A DNA stretch of 64,000 nucleotides from Crossiella cryophila (GTDB lineage Bacteria; Actinomycetota; Actinomycetes; Mycobacteriales; Pseudonocardiaceae), in contig NZ_JACHMH010000001.1 in NCBI RefSeq assembly GCF_014204915.1, forward strand, positions 3,059,001-3,123,000. Reading direction: 5' to 3'. Both the position numbers and the translations under genes were made by a program. The notes beneath the pieces were generated by a model that did no database searches, was not told the DNA's origin, and was given only the letters and a program-made list of their open reading frames with translations. Each line of letters begins with the position of its first letter. The first letter of the stretch is position 1. Positions 38,591 to 47,336 of this stretch are shown one piece after another.

Positions 38591-39109
38591 TCAGGCCCCG
38601 CAGGCGGCGTCGCGGTTGCTGTGCAGCCCGAAGGTGTAAGCGACGTCGTGCTCGTCCAGCACGAAGTGGTACTTCGCGTTGGTATTGCCCGGGACCGGGG
38701 TCTTGTGCAGGTAGGGCTGGTCCGGGTCCTGGGTGAGCTGCGGGTAGACCACCTTGACGTCCTTGATGTGCATGTTCGGCCAGGCGCCCTCGCGGGTGAG
38801 CATCCGCGAGGTGGCGCCGATCGAGTTCAGCTTCCGGTTCTCGTCGAAGAGCACGCCGCTGTAGGCGGGCATGCTCCCCTCACTGCTGACGAACCGGTAG
38901 CTGACGCAGCTCCCGATCTGCTCCTGTTCGGTGAGCAGACCGGTGGCCAGGGCATCGGCCTCCGACATGCCCAGCTTCAGGCTCTTGTACCCGTCCGGGC
39001 CGAGGTAGGGCAGTCCGGCGGGTGCGGCCGAGGCGGTGGCGCCGCCCAGGACCGAGACCGCCGCGGCCAGCGCCAGCACCGGCGCGAACTTGCCGACTAG
39101 CTTGTTCAT
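38591..39109 (-). CDS. Secreted small protein, tandem family member 1
   Basis: The 172-residue protein has a signal peptide (about 1-28, ending ASAA) and the family core: GYKSLKLGMSEADALATGLL, a CxxYRF motif, SRMLTREG, VYPQL and a TPVPGN end, plus a C-terminal cysteine. Its neighbour upstream is a clear paralogue and shares the leader CGTTGGGGG before the ATG. I do not recognise a named family. The short helical start LGMxxxxALATG looks like the first half of SmpA/BLIP-like folds; this is only a resemblance. The two cysteines may form a disulfide. Function is unknown. Confidence 0.72.
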   Translation of the reverse strand: MNKLVGKFAPVLALAAAVSVLGGATASAAPAGLPYLGPDGYKSLKLGMSEADALATGLLTEQEQIGSCVSYRFVSSEGSMPAYSGVLFDENRKLNSIGATSRMLTREGAWPNMHIKDVKVVYPQLTQDPDQPYLHKTPVPGNTNAKYHFVLDEHDVAYTFGLHSNRDAACGA

Positions 39110-39150
39110 TGTGTTGTCCCCCAACGTTTTTCGCGGCTTCCAGTACCCGG

Positions 39151-39675
39151 TCAGGCCCCGCAGCCGGGGTCTTCGTTGTTCTGCAGCGAGAACTCGGTCG
39201 CGATGTTCTGGTTGTTGTTGACCGTGAAGGTGTAGTTCGCGCGGCTGTTGCCGGGCACCGGGGTCCGGTACAGGTAGGACTGCTGCGGGTCCTGGGCGAG
39301 CTTCGGGTAGACCGCCTTGACGTCGTTGAGGTGCATGTTCCGCCAGACTCCCTCGCGGGTGAGCATCCGTGAGGTCGCGTCGATGGAGTGGACCTTGCCG
39401 TTCAGACCGATGGTCACGTCGCCGTACTCGGATCCGGTGCCCTCGCTGGGCCGGAAGCGGTAGGTGAAGCAGCTGCCCATCGACTGCTTGTCGGTGAGCA
39501 GGCCGGTGGCCACCGCCTGCGCCTCGGTCATGTCCAGCTTGAGGTTCTTGTAGCCGGTCGGGCCGAGGAAGGGCAGTGCGGACGGGGCCGCGGCCGAGGC
39601 GGTGGTCCCGCCCAGCAGCAGGACCGCCGCACCGGCGGCCAGAACCGGGGCAAGCTTGTACGCCAGAGCACTCAT
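39151..39675 (-). CDS. Secreted small protein, tandem family member 2
   Basis: The 174-residue protein repeats the same pattern as its neighbour: a signal peptide (about 1-29), GYKNLKLDMTEAQAVATGLL, a CxxYRF motif, SRMLTREG, VYPKL, TPVPGN and a terminal CGA. The ATG at 39675 is preferred over an upstream Met because the signal peptide then starts correctly. The shared leader with member 1 (CGTTGGGGGAAAACAAC against the related sequence) shows that the duplication included the ribosome-binding region. 41 bp separate the two. Confidence 0.72.
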   Translation of the reverse strand: MSALAYKLAPVLAAGAAVLLLGGTTASAAAPSALPFLGPTGYKNLKLDMTEAQAVATGLLTDKQSMGSCFTYRFRPSEGTGSEYGDVTIGLNGKVHSIDATSRMLTREGVWRNMHLNDVKAVYPKLAQDPQQSYLYRTPVPGNSRANYTFTVNNNQNIATEFSLQNNEDPGCGA

Positions 39676-39794
39676 GTTGTTTTCCCCCAACGGGTTGATG
39701 ATGATTCCGGCGCTCTCCCGCGCCGAATCCACCCTCAAGACGTCCCGCCCTCCCCGCGGGTTGCGTCCGGTCCGGGAAGTTTCTTTCCAGACCG

Positions 39795-40247
39795 CTACAG
39801 CTCGCTGGCCTGCAGCCCGAAATCGGTGATCCGGCCGCCGTCCACGGTGAACCAGTAGTGCGCGCGCGGGTTGCCGGGCGCGGCCGCGCGGTAGATCCAG
39901 TCGCAGAGCCGGTCCCGGCGCAGCACCGGGTAGGCATCACGCAGGTCGGCGAGTTCGCTGCCACGCCAGATGCCCTGCGGGGTCAGCATCTTCGAGGTGC
40001 CGCCGATCATGACCACGCCGTTGGTCGGGGAGATGAACACGCCGCTGGTCTTGGGCTGGCTGCCCTCGCCGGTGGCGAAACGGTAGAAGCGGCACACGCC
40101 GCTGGTGTCGTCGGTGCTGAGCAGTCCGGTGTCGAGCGCGTCCGCCTCGCTCATCCCGAGCCGCAACGCGCGATAGCCGTGCGCGTGCAGAAGTCGCAAC
40201 TGAGCGAGGTCCGTGTGTGCTGTGACGGACTCCGCGAGATTGGTCAT
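39795..40247 (-). CDS. Small protein, tandem family member 3, without signal peptide
   Basis: The 150-residue protein belongs to the same family (GYRALRLGMSEADALDTGLL, C-x-FYRF, SKMLTPQG, AYPVL, APGN). It begins with MTNLAESVTAH and lacks a signal peptide, so it should stay in the cytoplasm. It is the first gene of the three. The contrast suggests either that the export signal was lost or gained, or an internal partner for exported relatives. GGGGGTGG lies 3 bp before the ATG. Confidence 0.72.
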   Translation of the reverse strand: MTNLAESVTAHTDLAQLRLLHAHGYRALRLGMSEADALDTGLLSTDDTSGVCRFYRFATGEGSQPKTSGVFISPTNGVVMIGGTSKMLTPQGIWRGSELADLRDAYPVLRRDRLCDWIYRAAAPGNPRAHYWFTVDGGRITDFGLQASEL

Positions 40248-40359
40248 GGTCCACCCCCGGGGCAGGAAACGCAGCGCTGACACTTGTGACACGCATGGGC
40301 CGCGCGGGTGGTTGCCGATCTTCCGGACTTTTTTCTTGCTTCCCTCGAACGGGTGGTGC

Positions 40360-40950
40360 TCAGTCGCGCTGGAGCAGGGCGCGGATGGTGTCGGTGAGCA
40401 CCGAGGCCGGCAGCGTGGGGTCCAGCGCGCGCTGCATGCCCAGGCCGATGCCCAGGCTGAGCAGGGCGGGCGCGAGCACCTCCGCGGACAGGGCGGGCCG
40501 CAGGCCGAGTTCGGCGCTCTGCTGCTCGATCAGCGCGGCGATGGCCCGGTGCAGGCCGCGGGCCCGCCTGGCCAGCTGCCCGCCCAGTTCCGGATCGCGC
40601 CGGGCCTGCACCGCGAACTCCACCTCCAGCAGCGTCCAGCCGGTGTCGCCGAGCATGCGCTGGGCCCAGGCGTCGAAGGCGGCCAGCCGCTGCTCGCTGT
40701 CCGCGCTGGACTGGAAGGCGGCCACGATCTGCGTCGCCTCGGCCAGGTGCAGCGCGTCCAGCACCGCCAGGCACAGCTCGTCCTTGTTGCGGAAGTTCGA
40801 GTACACCGCACCCTTGGAGAACCCGGCCGCCTCGGCGACCTTCTCCAGCGAGGTGGCGTGGTAGCCGTCGCGCAGGAACAGCTCCCGCGCGGTGTCGATC
40901 AGCAGCTCCCGGGTGCGGGCCTGGCTTTCGGCGCGGCTCAGTCGGGGCAC
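40360..40950 (-). CDS. TetR-family regulator
   Basis: The 196-residue protein has a typical TetR helix-turn-helix (about 25-65, VAEAAGFSKGAVYSNFRNKDEL) and an unclassified ligand domain. Start GTG at 40950 has TAGGCT (40957-40962, minus strand) exactly 6 bp before it, so it is a leaderless mRNA. The next gene upstream on this strand is another TetR regulator ending 17 bp away. Its target may be the neighbouring small secreted family (inferred from position). Confidence 0.83.
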   Translation of the reverse strand: MPRLSRAESQARTRELLIDTARELFLRDGYHATSLEKVAEAAGFSKGAVYSNFRNKDELCLAVLDALHLAEATQIVAAFQSSADSEQRLAAFDAWAQRMLGDTGWTLLEVEFAVQARRDPELGGQLARRARGLHRAIAALIEQQSAELGLRPALSAEVLAPALLSLGIGLGMQRALDPTLPASVLTDTIRALLQRD

Positions 40951-40967
40951 CCGGACAGCCTAAGCCG

Positions 40968-41624
40968 CTATGCCTGGTCGGGGTGCAGGGCGTCGAGGAT
41001 CAGGGCCAGGCCGAAGCGGAACTCCTCGGCGTAGTCATAGCCCCGGCCGGTGTGCTCGGCGACGAGTTCGGCCAGGTGCGGGTAGGCCTGATTGGGCAGT
41101 TCGCGCAAGATGCCCGCGGAGACCTCGGCGAACTCTTCCGGGCCGGTGAAGGGCAGGCTCTGCTCCTGCAGCACGAAGCCGTACAGGTAGCTGTCGATGG
41201 CGGAGACGGCGTGCGCGGCCATCGCGACGGAGAACCCGGCCGCGCGCAGCGTGCCCAGCACGGCGTCGTGGTGGCGCAGGGTGGCCGGGCCGGGGCTGGT
41301 GCGGGAGTCCAGCAGGCCGACCGCCCAGGGGTGGCGGCGCAGCACCGCGCGGGCCGAGTCCGCCCGTTCGCGCATGGCCTGCCGCCAGTGCCCGCCCGGC
41401 GCCGGGAGTTCGATCTCGGCGAAGACCGCGTCGATCATCCCGCCGAGCATGTCCTCCCGGCCCGCCACGTGGTTGTACAGCGACATCGCCTCCACGCCCA
41501 GCGTGGCCGCGATCGCCCGCATGGTGACCCCGGCCGTGCCCTTCGCATCGGCCAGCGCCATCGCCGCGGTGACCACCCGCTCCCGGCTCAGCGGCGTCCG
41601 CGCCGGTTTCCGGCCCACGCCCAT
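40968..41624 (-). CDS. TetR-family regulator with tetracycline-repressor-like C-terminal domain
   Basis: The 218-residue protein has a helix-turn-helix (about 18-65, MRAIAATLGVEAMSLYNHVAGRE) and a TetR_C-like domain. Two nearly identical palindromes lie upstream between it and the divergent NAD(P)-binding gene, so it very likely represses both. AAGGGAG precedes the ATG. The ligand is unknown. Confidence 0.85.
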   Translation of the reverse strand: MGVGRKPARTPLSRERVVTAAMALADAKGTAGVTMRAIAATLGVEAMSLYNHVAGREDMLGGMIDAVFAEIELPAPGGHWRQAMRERADSARAVLRRHPWAVGLLDSRTSPGPATLRHHDAVLGTLRAAGFSVAMAAHAVSAIDSYLYGFVLQEQSLPFTGPEEFAEVSAGILRELPNQAYPHLAELVAEHTGRGYDYAEEFRFGLALILDALHPDQA

Positions 41625-41651
41625 GGCGCTCCCTTCGAGGTCGCTTGACGG

Positions 41652-41689
41652 ACTTACGCTGTAAGCCTACCGTGACTTACAACGTAAGT
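41652..41689. promoter_or_regulatory. Twin operators of the divergent TetR/NAD(P)-binding pair
   Basis: ACTTAC-GCT-GTAAGC (41652-41666) and ACTTAC-AAC-GTAAGT (41675-41689) are two palindromes with centres 23 bp apart, about two helical turns. They lie before both genes and are good operator candidates for the adjacent TetR protein. Confidence 0.75.
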
Positions 41690-41717
41690 TCGGCCGGACG
41701 TGAGTGGGAGCGGGGAC

Positions 41718-42422
<705 letters not shown>

Positions 42423-42471
42423 ATACTGCTAGTCTCCGGAAACCGTCGGTATCCGGAACGGGGTGTCGCTG

Positions 42472-43998
42472 ATGACGAACCGGCTGACCAGGGATTTCCC
42501 GGTGCTCGTGGTGGGCGCCGGGGCGTCGGGGATCGGTGCGGCGGTCAAGCTGCGCGGGATGGGTGTCACCGACTTCGTGGTGCTGGAGAAGGCGGCGGAG
42601 CTGGGCGGCACCTGGCGGGACAACACCTACCCCGGCTGCGCCTGCGACGTGCCCTCGGCGCTGTACTCCTACTCCTTCGCGCCCAACCCGGAGTGGACCC
42701 GCGCCTTCGCCACCCAGCCGGAGATCAGGGACTACCTGGAGCACATCGCGCACCGCTACCGGGTGACCGGTCACCTGCGGTTCGGCGTGGAGGTGCTGGC
42801 CGCGCGCTGGGACGGCGAGCGGTGGGTGCTGGAGACCACCGACGGGCGCTACACCGCGCGGGTGCTCATCGCCGGGGCCGGGCCCTGGCACGAACCCAGG
42901 GTGCCCGACATCCCCGGCCTGGCCGACTTTCCAGGCGAGACCTTCCACTCGGCGCGCTGGAACCACGACTACGACCTGGCAGGCAAGCGGGTCGCGGTGG
43001 TGGGCACCGGGGCCTCGGCCGTGCAGTTCGTGCCCAAGATCGCGCCGGAGGTGGCCGAGCTGCACCTGTTCCAGCGCACCGCGCAGTGGGTGCTGCCCAA
43101 ACCGGACCACTACGTGCCGCGGCTGGAACGCTGGCTGCTGCGCAACTTCCCGCGCACCCAGCGGGCGTTGCGGGCGGCCGAGTACGCCGGGCTGGAGGCG
43201 CTGGGCGTGGGTTTCCGGCATCCCTGGGTGCTGCGGCTGGTGCAGCAGGTCGGGCGGCTGCACCTGCGGGCCACGGTGCCGGAGCCGCGGTTGCGGGCCG
43301 CGCTGACCCCGGACTACACGTTGGGCTGCAAGCGATTGCTGCTGTCCAACAGCTACTACCAGGCACTCACCCGGCCCAACGTCGAGGTCCGGCCGACCGA
43401 GCTGAGCCGGATCGAGGGCAGTGTGGTGATCGGTGCGGACGGCGTGCGCACCGAGGTGGACGCGATCATCTTCGGCACCGGCTTCCACATCACCGACATG
43501 CCGGTGGCCGACCGGGTCTTCGACGGCAGGGGCCGCAGCCTGGCCCAGGTCTGGCGGGGCAGCCCGGAGGCGTACCTCGGCACCTCGGTGGCCGGGTTCC
43601 CGAACCTGTTCCTGTTGCTGGGCCCCAATCTGGGCACCGGGCACTCCTCGGCGTTCGCGATCATCGAGGCGCAGCTCACGCACGTGATGGCCGCGGTGCG
43701 GTTGCTGGCCGAGCGGGACTGGCCCGCGCTGTCGGTGCGGCCGGAGGCGCAGCAGCGGTTCAACGCGGCCGCGCAGCAGGCCCTGGCGCGCACGGTGTAC
43801 AACGCGGGCGGCTGTGCGAGTTACTACCTGGATGCCAACGGGCGCAACAGTTTCTCCTGGCCGTGGTCGACCGGGGAGCTGACCCGCAGGGTGGGTGCGT
43901 TCGACCAGGCGGACTACCTGGTGGTGGCGCGGACGGCCGCAGGCTCGGGGAAGGAGCCGGGGCCGGTCAGCTCAGCGCGTGCGCCAGATCCGCGATGA
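42472..43998 (+). CDS. Flavin-containing monooxygenase, Baeyer-Villiger-like
   Basis: The 508-residue protein has two Rossmann motifs, GAGASG (15-20, FAD) and GTGASA (about 178-183, NADPH). Between them is the Baeyer-Villiger fingerprint FPGETFHSARWN (153-164) in the FxGxxxHxxxW pattern, with N instead of P/D at the last place. Such enzymes insert oxygen next to ketones or oxidise heteroatoms. The ATG at 42472 is favoured because GGGG then sits 6-10 bp before it; an upstream GTG is too close. Its end overlaps the convergent XRE gene by 32 bp. Confidence 0.87.
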   Translation: MTNRLTRDFPVLVVGAGASGIGAAVKLRGMGVTDFVVLEKAAELGGTWRDNTYPGCACDVPSALYSYSFAPNPEWTRAFATQPEIRDYLEHIAHRYRVTGHLRFGVEVLAARWDGERWVLETTDGRYTARVLIAGAGPWHEPRVPDIPGLADFPGETFHSARWNHDYDLAGKRVAVVGTGASAVQFVPKIAPEVAELHLFQRTAQWVLPKPDHYVPRLERWLLRNFPRTQRALRAAEYAGLEALGVGFRHPWVLRLVQQVGRLHLRATVPEPRLRAALTPDYTLGCKRLLLSNSYYQALTRPNVEVRPTELSRIEGSVVIGADGVRTEVDAIIFGTGFHITDMPVADRVFDGRGRSLAQVWRGSPEAYLGTSVAGFPNLFLLLGPNLGTGHSSAFAIIEAQLTHVMAAVRLLAERDWPALSVRPEAQQRFNAAAQQALARTVYNAGGCASYYLDANGRNSFSWPWSTGELTRRVGAFDQADYLVVARTAAGSGKEPGPVSSARAPDPR

Positions 43999-44737
43999 GT
44001 TCGCGGGACCTGTTGCGGGACAGCGAGATCCCGTCCAGATCGGTCAGGATGCGGCGGTAGGTGGCCAGGTCGGCCGGGGATTCCAGGTACAGGTCCTGGG
44101 TTTCCTGGGGCAGGTGCACGACCGGGCGGTCATCGCCGTAGTGCAGCAGGGAGAACGGGCCGCCCAGGCCGGGGCAGGCGCCTGCGGACAGTGGCACCAC
44201 CCGGATCTCCAGGTGCTTCCAGTTGCTCAGGAAGACCAGGTGCAGCAGCTGTTCGGGCAGCACCGAGGGCGTGCCGACGGTGCGGTGCAGCGCGGATTCG
44301 TCCAGGTGGAACAGGGCGGTCGGCGGGTAGGCCCTGCGCAGCGGGGATGGTCGTTCCGGGAGGCGGCCCAGTGCCCTGGCGTAGTCGTCGGTGCGCAGCA
44401 GCGGCGGGATCAGCACCGGGGCGAAGGACTGGATCGAACTGGCCTGGTTCTCCTGCGAGGTGCGCGGGCGGGGGCAGGCCCAGACGCCGTCCGGGGCGTC
44501 GCGCAACAGGTCGAGCAGGCGGGTGGTCTCGGTGTCGCTGGCGCCGTAGAAGCCGAGCACGTAGGCCACGTCGGCGACGGTGGTGCCGCGGTCGCCGGTT
44601 TCCAGGCGGGAGATCTTGCTGTGCGACCAGCCGGTGCGGCGGGCGAGGTCCATGCCGGTGTACCCGGCCTGTTCGCGCTTGCGGCGTAGTTCGGCGCCGA
44701 GGGCGCGGGAGCGGATGGTGGGGGGTTGGGTGGGCAT
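43967..44737 (-). CDS. XRE/DUF5753 regulator
   Basis: The 256-residue protein has an N-terminal XRE helix-turn-helix (about 12-68, MDLARRTGWSHSKISRLETGDRG) and a long C-terminal DUF5753 domain, the most common paired form in Streptomyces and relatives (WhiJ-like). These usually work with a small DUF397 partner, which is absent here. A TACATT box (44745-44750, minus strand) 7 bp before the ATG marks a leaderless mRNA. A G-run quadruplex motif covers its upstream promoter part. Its end overlaps the monooxygenase gene. Confidence 0.87.
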   Translation of the reverse strand: MPTQPPTIRSRALGAELRRKREQAGYTGMDLARRTGWSHSKISRLETGDRGTTVADVAYVLGFYGASDTETTRLLDLLRDAPDGVWACPRPRTSQENQASSIQSFAPVLIPPLLRTDDYARALGRLPERPSPLRRAYPPTALFHLDESALHRTVGTPSVLPEQLLHLVFLSNWKHLEIRVVPLSAGACPGLGGPFSLLHYGDDRPVVHLPQETQDLYLESPADLATYRRILTDLDGISLSRNRSRELIADLAHALS

Positions 44738-44752
44738 GGGGGTGAATGTATT

Positions 44753-44777
44753 GGGGGGTGGGGTGTGGGGGGTGGGG
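44753..44777 (+). promoter_or_regulatory. G-quadruplex motif at the XRE/DUF5753 promoter
   Basis: Four G-runs (6, 4, 6 and 4 bases) are joined by loops of T, TGT and T in 25 bp. This is a strong parallel-quadruplex pattern. It lies 3 bp behind the -10 box of the minus-strand XRE gene, covering the -35 zone. Confidence 0.65.
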
Positions 44778-45078
44778 TGGAGCGGGGGAATCGCTGAAAG
44801 GTGTGGGGGTGTGCCGGGGTGGCACAGCGGGGGAGGCGCGGGCTGGTCACTGCGCGTGCCGGGGGGTGCGTGGTGTTGCCGGGTGGGGCGGGGATTGTGT
44901 TGCGGGGCAAGGGGATGCGCTGGCGGGCAGGTGACCCGGGTGGGTGAAGTGTGGGGTGGGATGGGGTGGCGGGAACCTTTTTGGTGGCGCCTTGGGTGGG
45001 GTGGGAGTTGTTGTGGGGTAAGGGAATGGGGCCGGGTGGCGCACCGGGGGAGTGGCCCCCGGTGCGCGCCGGTTCAGG
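44778..45078. other. G/T-rich spacer, no gene seen
   Basis: The 301 bases beyond the quadruplex remain G/T-biased with many GTGGGG blocks. No start codon with a ribosome-binding site leads into a credible protein on either strand. Confidence 0.55.
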
Positions 45079-46587
45079 TCAGCTCACCCACGGTTCGGTG
45101 ACGCGCCAGGTGGTGTCCTCGGCGAAGAGGTGCGGGTTGTCGAAGGGGAAGCGGTTGCTGGTGTCGGCCAGGTAGAGGCCGCCGTGGCTGTGCCGCAGGA
45201 AGCGGCCGGGCAGGTTGACCGACTCGAAGGAGACGTCCGCGCCGGTGCGGCCGGTGCGGGCGCAGAAGGTGGCGTCCCTGCCGAACAGCTCGCTGTTGTC
45301 GTTGCCCGCCAGGCTGATCCGGAAGTCACTGTGCCGCAGGAAGCTGCCCCGGAAGTTCACCGACTCGATCGAGTAGCAGTCCGGGTCGGCCAGGCCGGGC
45401 ACCAGCATCCAGGTGGCGTCCTGCCGGTCGAGTTCGCCGGTGATCGGGCTGATCGAGGCGAAACCGTTGGCGTGCCGCAGGAACGGCGAGCCGGACAGGC
45501 CGGGGGAGACGGCCTGGAAGGACTGGCGCAGCAGCGGCGCGCGGTCCTGGGCGAGGAAGGCGGCCCGCTCGCCGGGACCCGCGTCCAGGGCCCGCTGGCC
45601 GGCCCGGACCAGCACCGGGTTGACGCCGGTGTTCCGCGCGTGGGTGATCATTTCCAGGATCCGGCGCTGGTTGGCCTGGTCCTGCTTGACGGCGGCCTCG
45701 GCGAGGTCCTTGGCGTGCGCCTGGTGGATGCCGGTGAAGACGTAGTGCCGCAGCACCACCGGGTCCTTGGTCTCCACCGCTGCCCAGGCGTCGCCGGAGA
45801 CGTGGGTGTGCTGCCCGGCGCGCTGGGCGATCTCCAGCACGAAGTCGATGTCCGGCATGCCCAGCAGGACCTCGGTGACCGGCACGTTGATCACTGCCAA
45901 TGCCTTGGTCCTGGCCTCGCGGACGCGCAGCCGCTCCTTCTCGGCCTCCTCCTTCTCCTTGGCCTCGCGGGCGATCCGCTCGTCCGCGGCCTGCTTGGCC
46001 GCGACGATGCCGGTGGTCAGGAACTCCTGCACCTGCGCCTCGGTGCCCCGGTAGGCCACCACCGCGGCGTCCCTGACCTCGGTCAGCTCCTTCGCGCACA
46101 GCTCCCAGAGCCGGAAGACGAAGTTCTTCCGGTCCACCAGCAGCATGGGCTCGGTGGGCGTCACGCCGATCACGGCCGCGGCCTTGATCCGCAGTGCCCG
46201 CTCAGCCTGGCGCGCGGCCTCGGCGGCCAGGTCCTGCTCGTGCGCCTGGTGGATGCCGGTGTTGACGAACTCCGCCAGCGCCTCTGGCGTGTTGGTCTCG
46301 TAGGCGAGCCGGGCCGCGTCCCGGACCTTGGCCGCCTTCTCGTTGTCGGCCGCGCGGCGCCACAGCTCGAAGACGAAGTTGCGGTCGTTGAAGACCAGCA
46401 GGCGGCTGAACTCGCTCTCCGCGAAGCCGACGAGCCTGGCGGCCTTGATCTTGGCCTCGTTGCTGATGACGTTCTGCTGTGCGGCGGGCACGGGCGGTGC
46501 CGCGGCCAGCGCGGTGCCCGAGGTCAGTGCCGCCAGAACGGTGGTCGCGGCGAACGCGCGCGCGACAAAGGACATGGGTTTGGCCAT
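45079..46587 (-). CDS. Secreted ALF-repeat / AbfB-domain protein
   Basis: The 502-residue protein has a signal peptide (about 1-30, ending ALAAA). Four or so ALF-type helical repeats follow, each with an FVFELWRRA-like start and an HQAHEQDLA-like end (about 40-330). The C-terminal 150 residues form an AbfB beta-trefoil (SIESVNFRGSFLRHSDFRI and similar repeats), a fold that binds arabinofuranosyl sugars. Such secreted proteins without a catalytic domain are common in actinobacteria. The ATG follows a GGGGGG run by 7 bp. Wall or plant polysaccharide binding is inferred. Confidence 0.85.
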   Translation of the reverse strand: MAKPMSFVARAFAATTVLAALTSGTALAAAPPVPAAQQNVISNEAKIKAARLVGFAESEFSRLLVFNDRNFVFELWRRAADNEKAAKVRDAARLAYETNTPEALAEFVNTGIHQAHEQDLAAEAARQAERALRIKAAAVIGVTPTEPMLLVDRKNFVFRLWELCAKELTEVRDAAVVAYRGTEAQVQEFLTTGIVAAKQAADERIAREAKEKEEAEKERLRVREARTKALAVINVPVTEVLLGMPDIDFVLEIAQRAGQHTHVSGDAWAAVETKDPVVLRHYVFTGIHQAHAKDLAEAAVKQDQANQRRILEMITHARNTGVNPVLVRAGQRALDAGPGERAAFLAQDRAPLLRQSFQAVSPGLSGSPFLRHANGFASISPITGELDRQDATWMLVPGLADPDCYSIESVNFRGSFLRHSDFRISLAGNDNSELFGRDATFCARTGRTGADVSFESVNLPGRFLRHSHGGLYLADTSNRFPFDNPHLFAEDTTWRVTEPWVS

Positions 46588-46712
46588 GCGATTACCCCCC
46601 AGGTGATCGATTCACCGGAAGCCTCGCATGGCGGGCAGGACGGGTCAACCCGTTGTGTCGCAGGCGATCCGGCCCCGGCCCCGGAGCGGATCCAGGGCCG
46701 GGACGGGATGGC

Positions 46713-47336
46713 TCAGGCCAGTGCGGCCGCCTCGGCGGCCAGCTTCTCCACCACGGCCCAGTCCCCGGCGGCCAGCGCGGCCTTGGGGGTCAGCCAGGAG
46801 CCGCCGACGCAGGAGACGTTGGGCAGCGCCAGGTAACCGCGGGCGCTGGTGACGGTGATGCCGCCGGTCGGGCAGAACCGCAGGTGCGGCAACGGTCCGG
46901 AGAGCGCCTTGAGGAAGGTGGTGCCGCCGGACTGTTCGGCCGGGAAGAACTTCAGCGTGTCGTGCCCGCGTTCGGCCAGCGTCAGCGCCTCGGAGATGGT
47001 GGCCGCACCGGGCAGGAACGGCACCCCCGAGTCCTCCAGCGCGGAGAGCAGGCTGGGCGTGGTGCCGGGGGTGACCAGGAACCGGCTGCCCGCCTTGACC
47101 GAGGCGGTCGCCTGCTCGGCGGTGATCACCGTGCCCGCGCCGACGAGGATCTCCGGCACCTCGGCCGCGATCCGCTCGATCGAGGGCAGCCCGGCCGCGG
47201 TGCGCAGGGTCACCTCGATGACGCCGATCCCGCCCTTGGCCAGCGCCCGCGCCAGCGGCACTGCGTGCTCGACCTCGTCGATGACGACGACCGGGATGAC
47301 GGGGGAGACGGCGAGAAGCTCCCGTGCGGTGGTCAC
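46713..47336 (-). CDS. eda: 2-dehydro-3-deoxy-phosphogluconate (KDPG) aldolase
   Basis: The 207-residue class I aldolase cleaves KDPG to pyruvate and glyceraldehyde-3-phosphate, the last step of the Entner-Doudoroff pathway. The Schiff-base lysine lies in [10 protein letters not shown]; the IEVTLRT glutamate and CPTGGI phosphate loop are present. It begins with GTG and overlaps edd by 4 bp (GTGA, 47333-47336), so the two enzymes are made together. Length is normal. Confidence 0.93.
   Translation of the reverse strand: MTTARELLAVSPVIPVVVIDEVEHAVPLARALAKGGIGVIEVTLRTAAGLPSIERIAAEVPEILVGAGTVITAEQATASVKAGSRFLVTPGTTPSLLSALEDSGVPFLPGAATISEALTLAERGHDTLKFFPAEQSGGTTFLKALSGPLPHLRFCPTGGITVTSARGYLALPNVSCVGGSWLTPKAALAAGDWAVVEKLAAEAAALA

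Noticed and set aside
41697-41717. GTG start at 41700 for the NAD(P)-binding protein
   Set aside because: It has no ribosome-binding site at the right distance, while ATG 41718 has GGGAGCGGGG before it.
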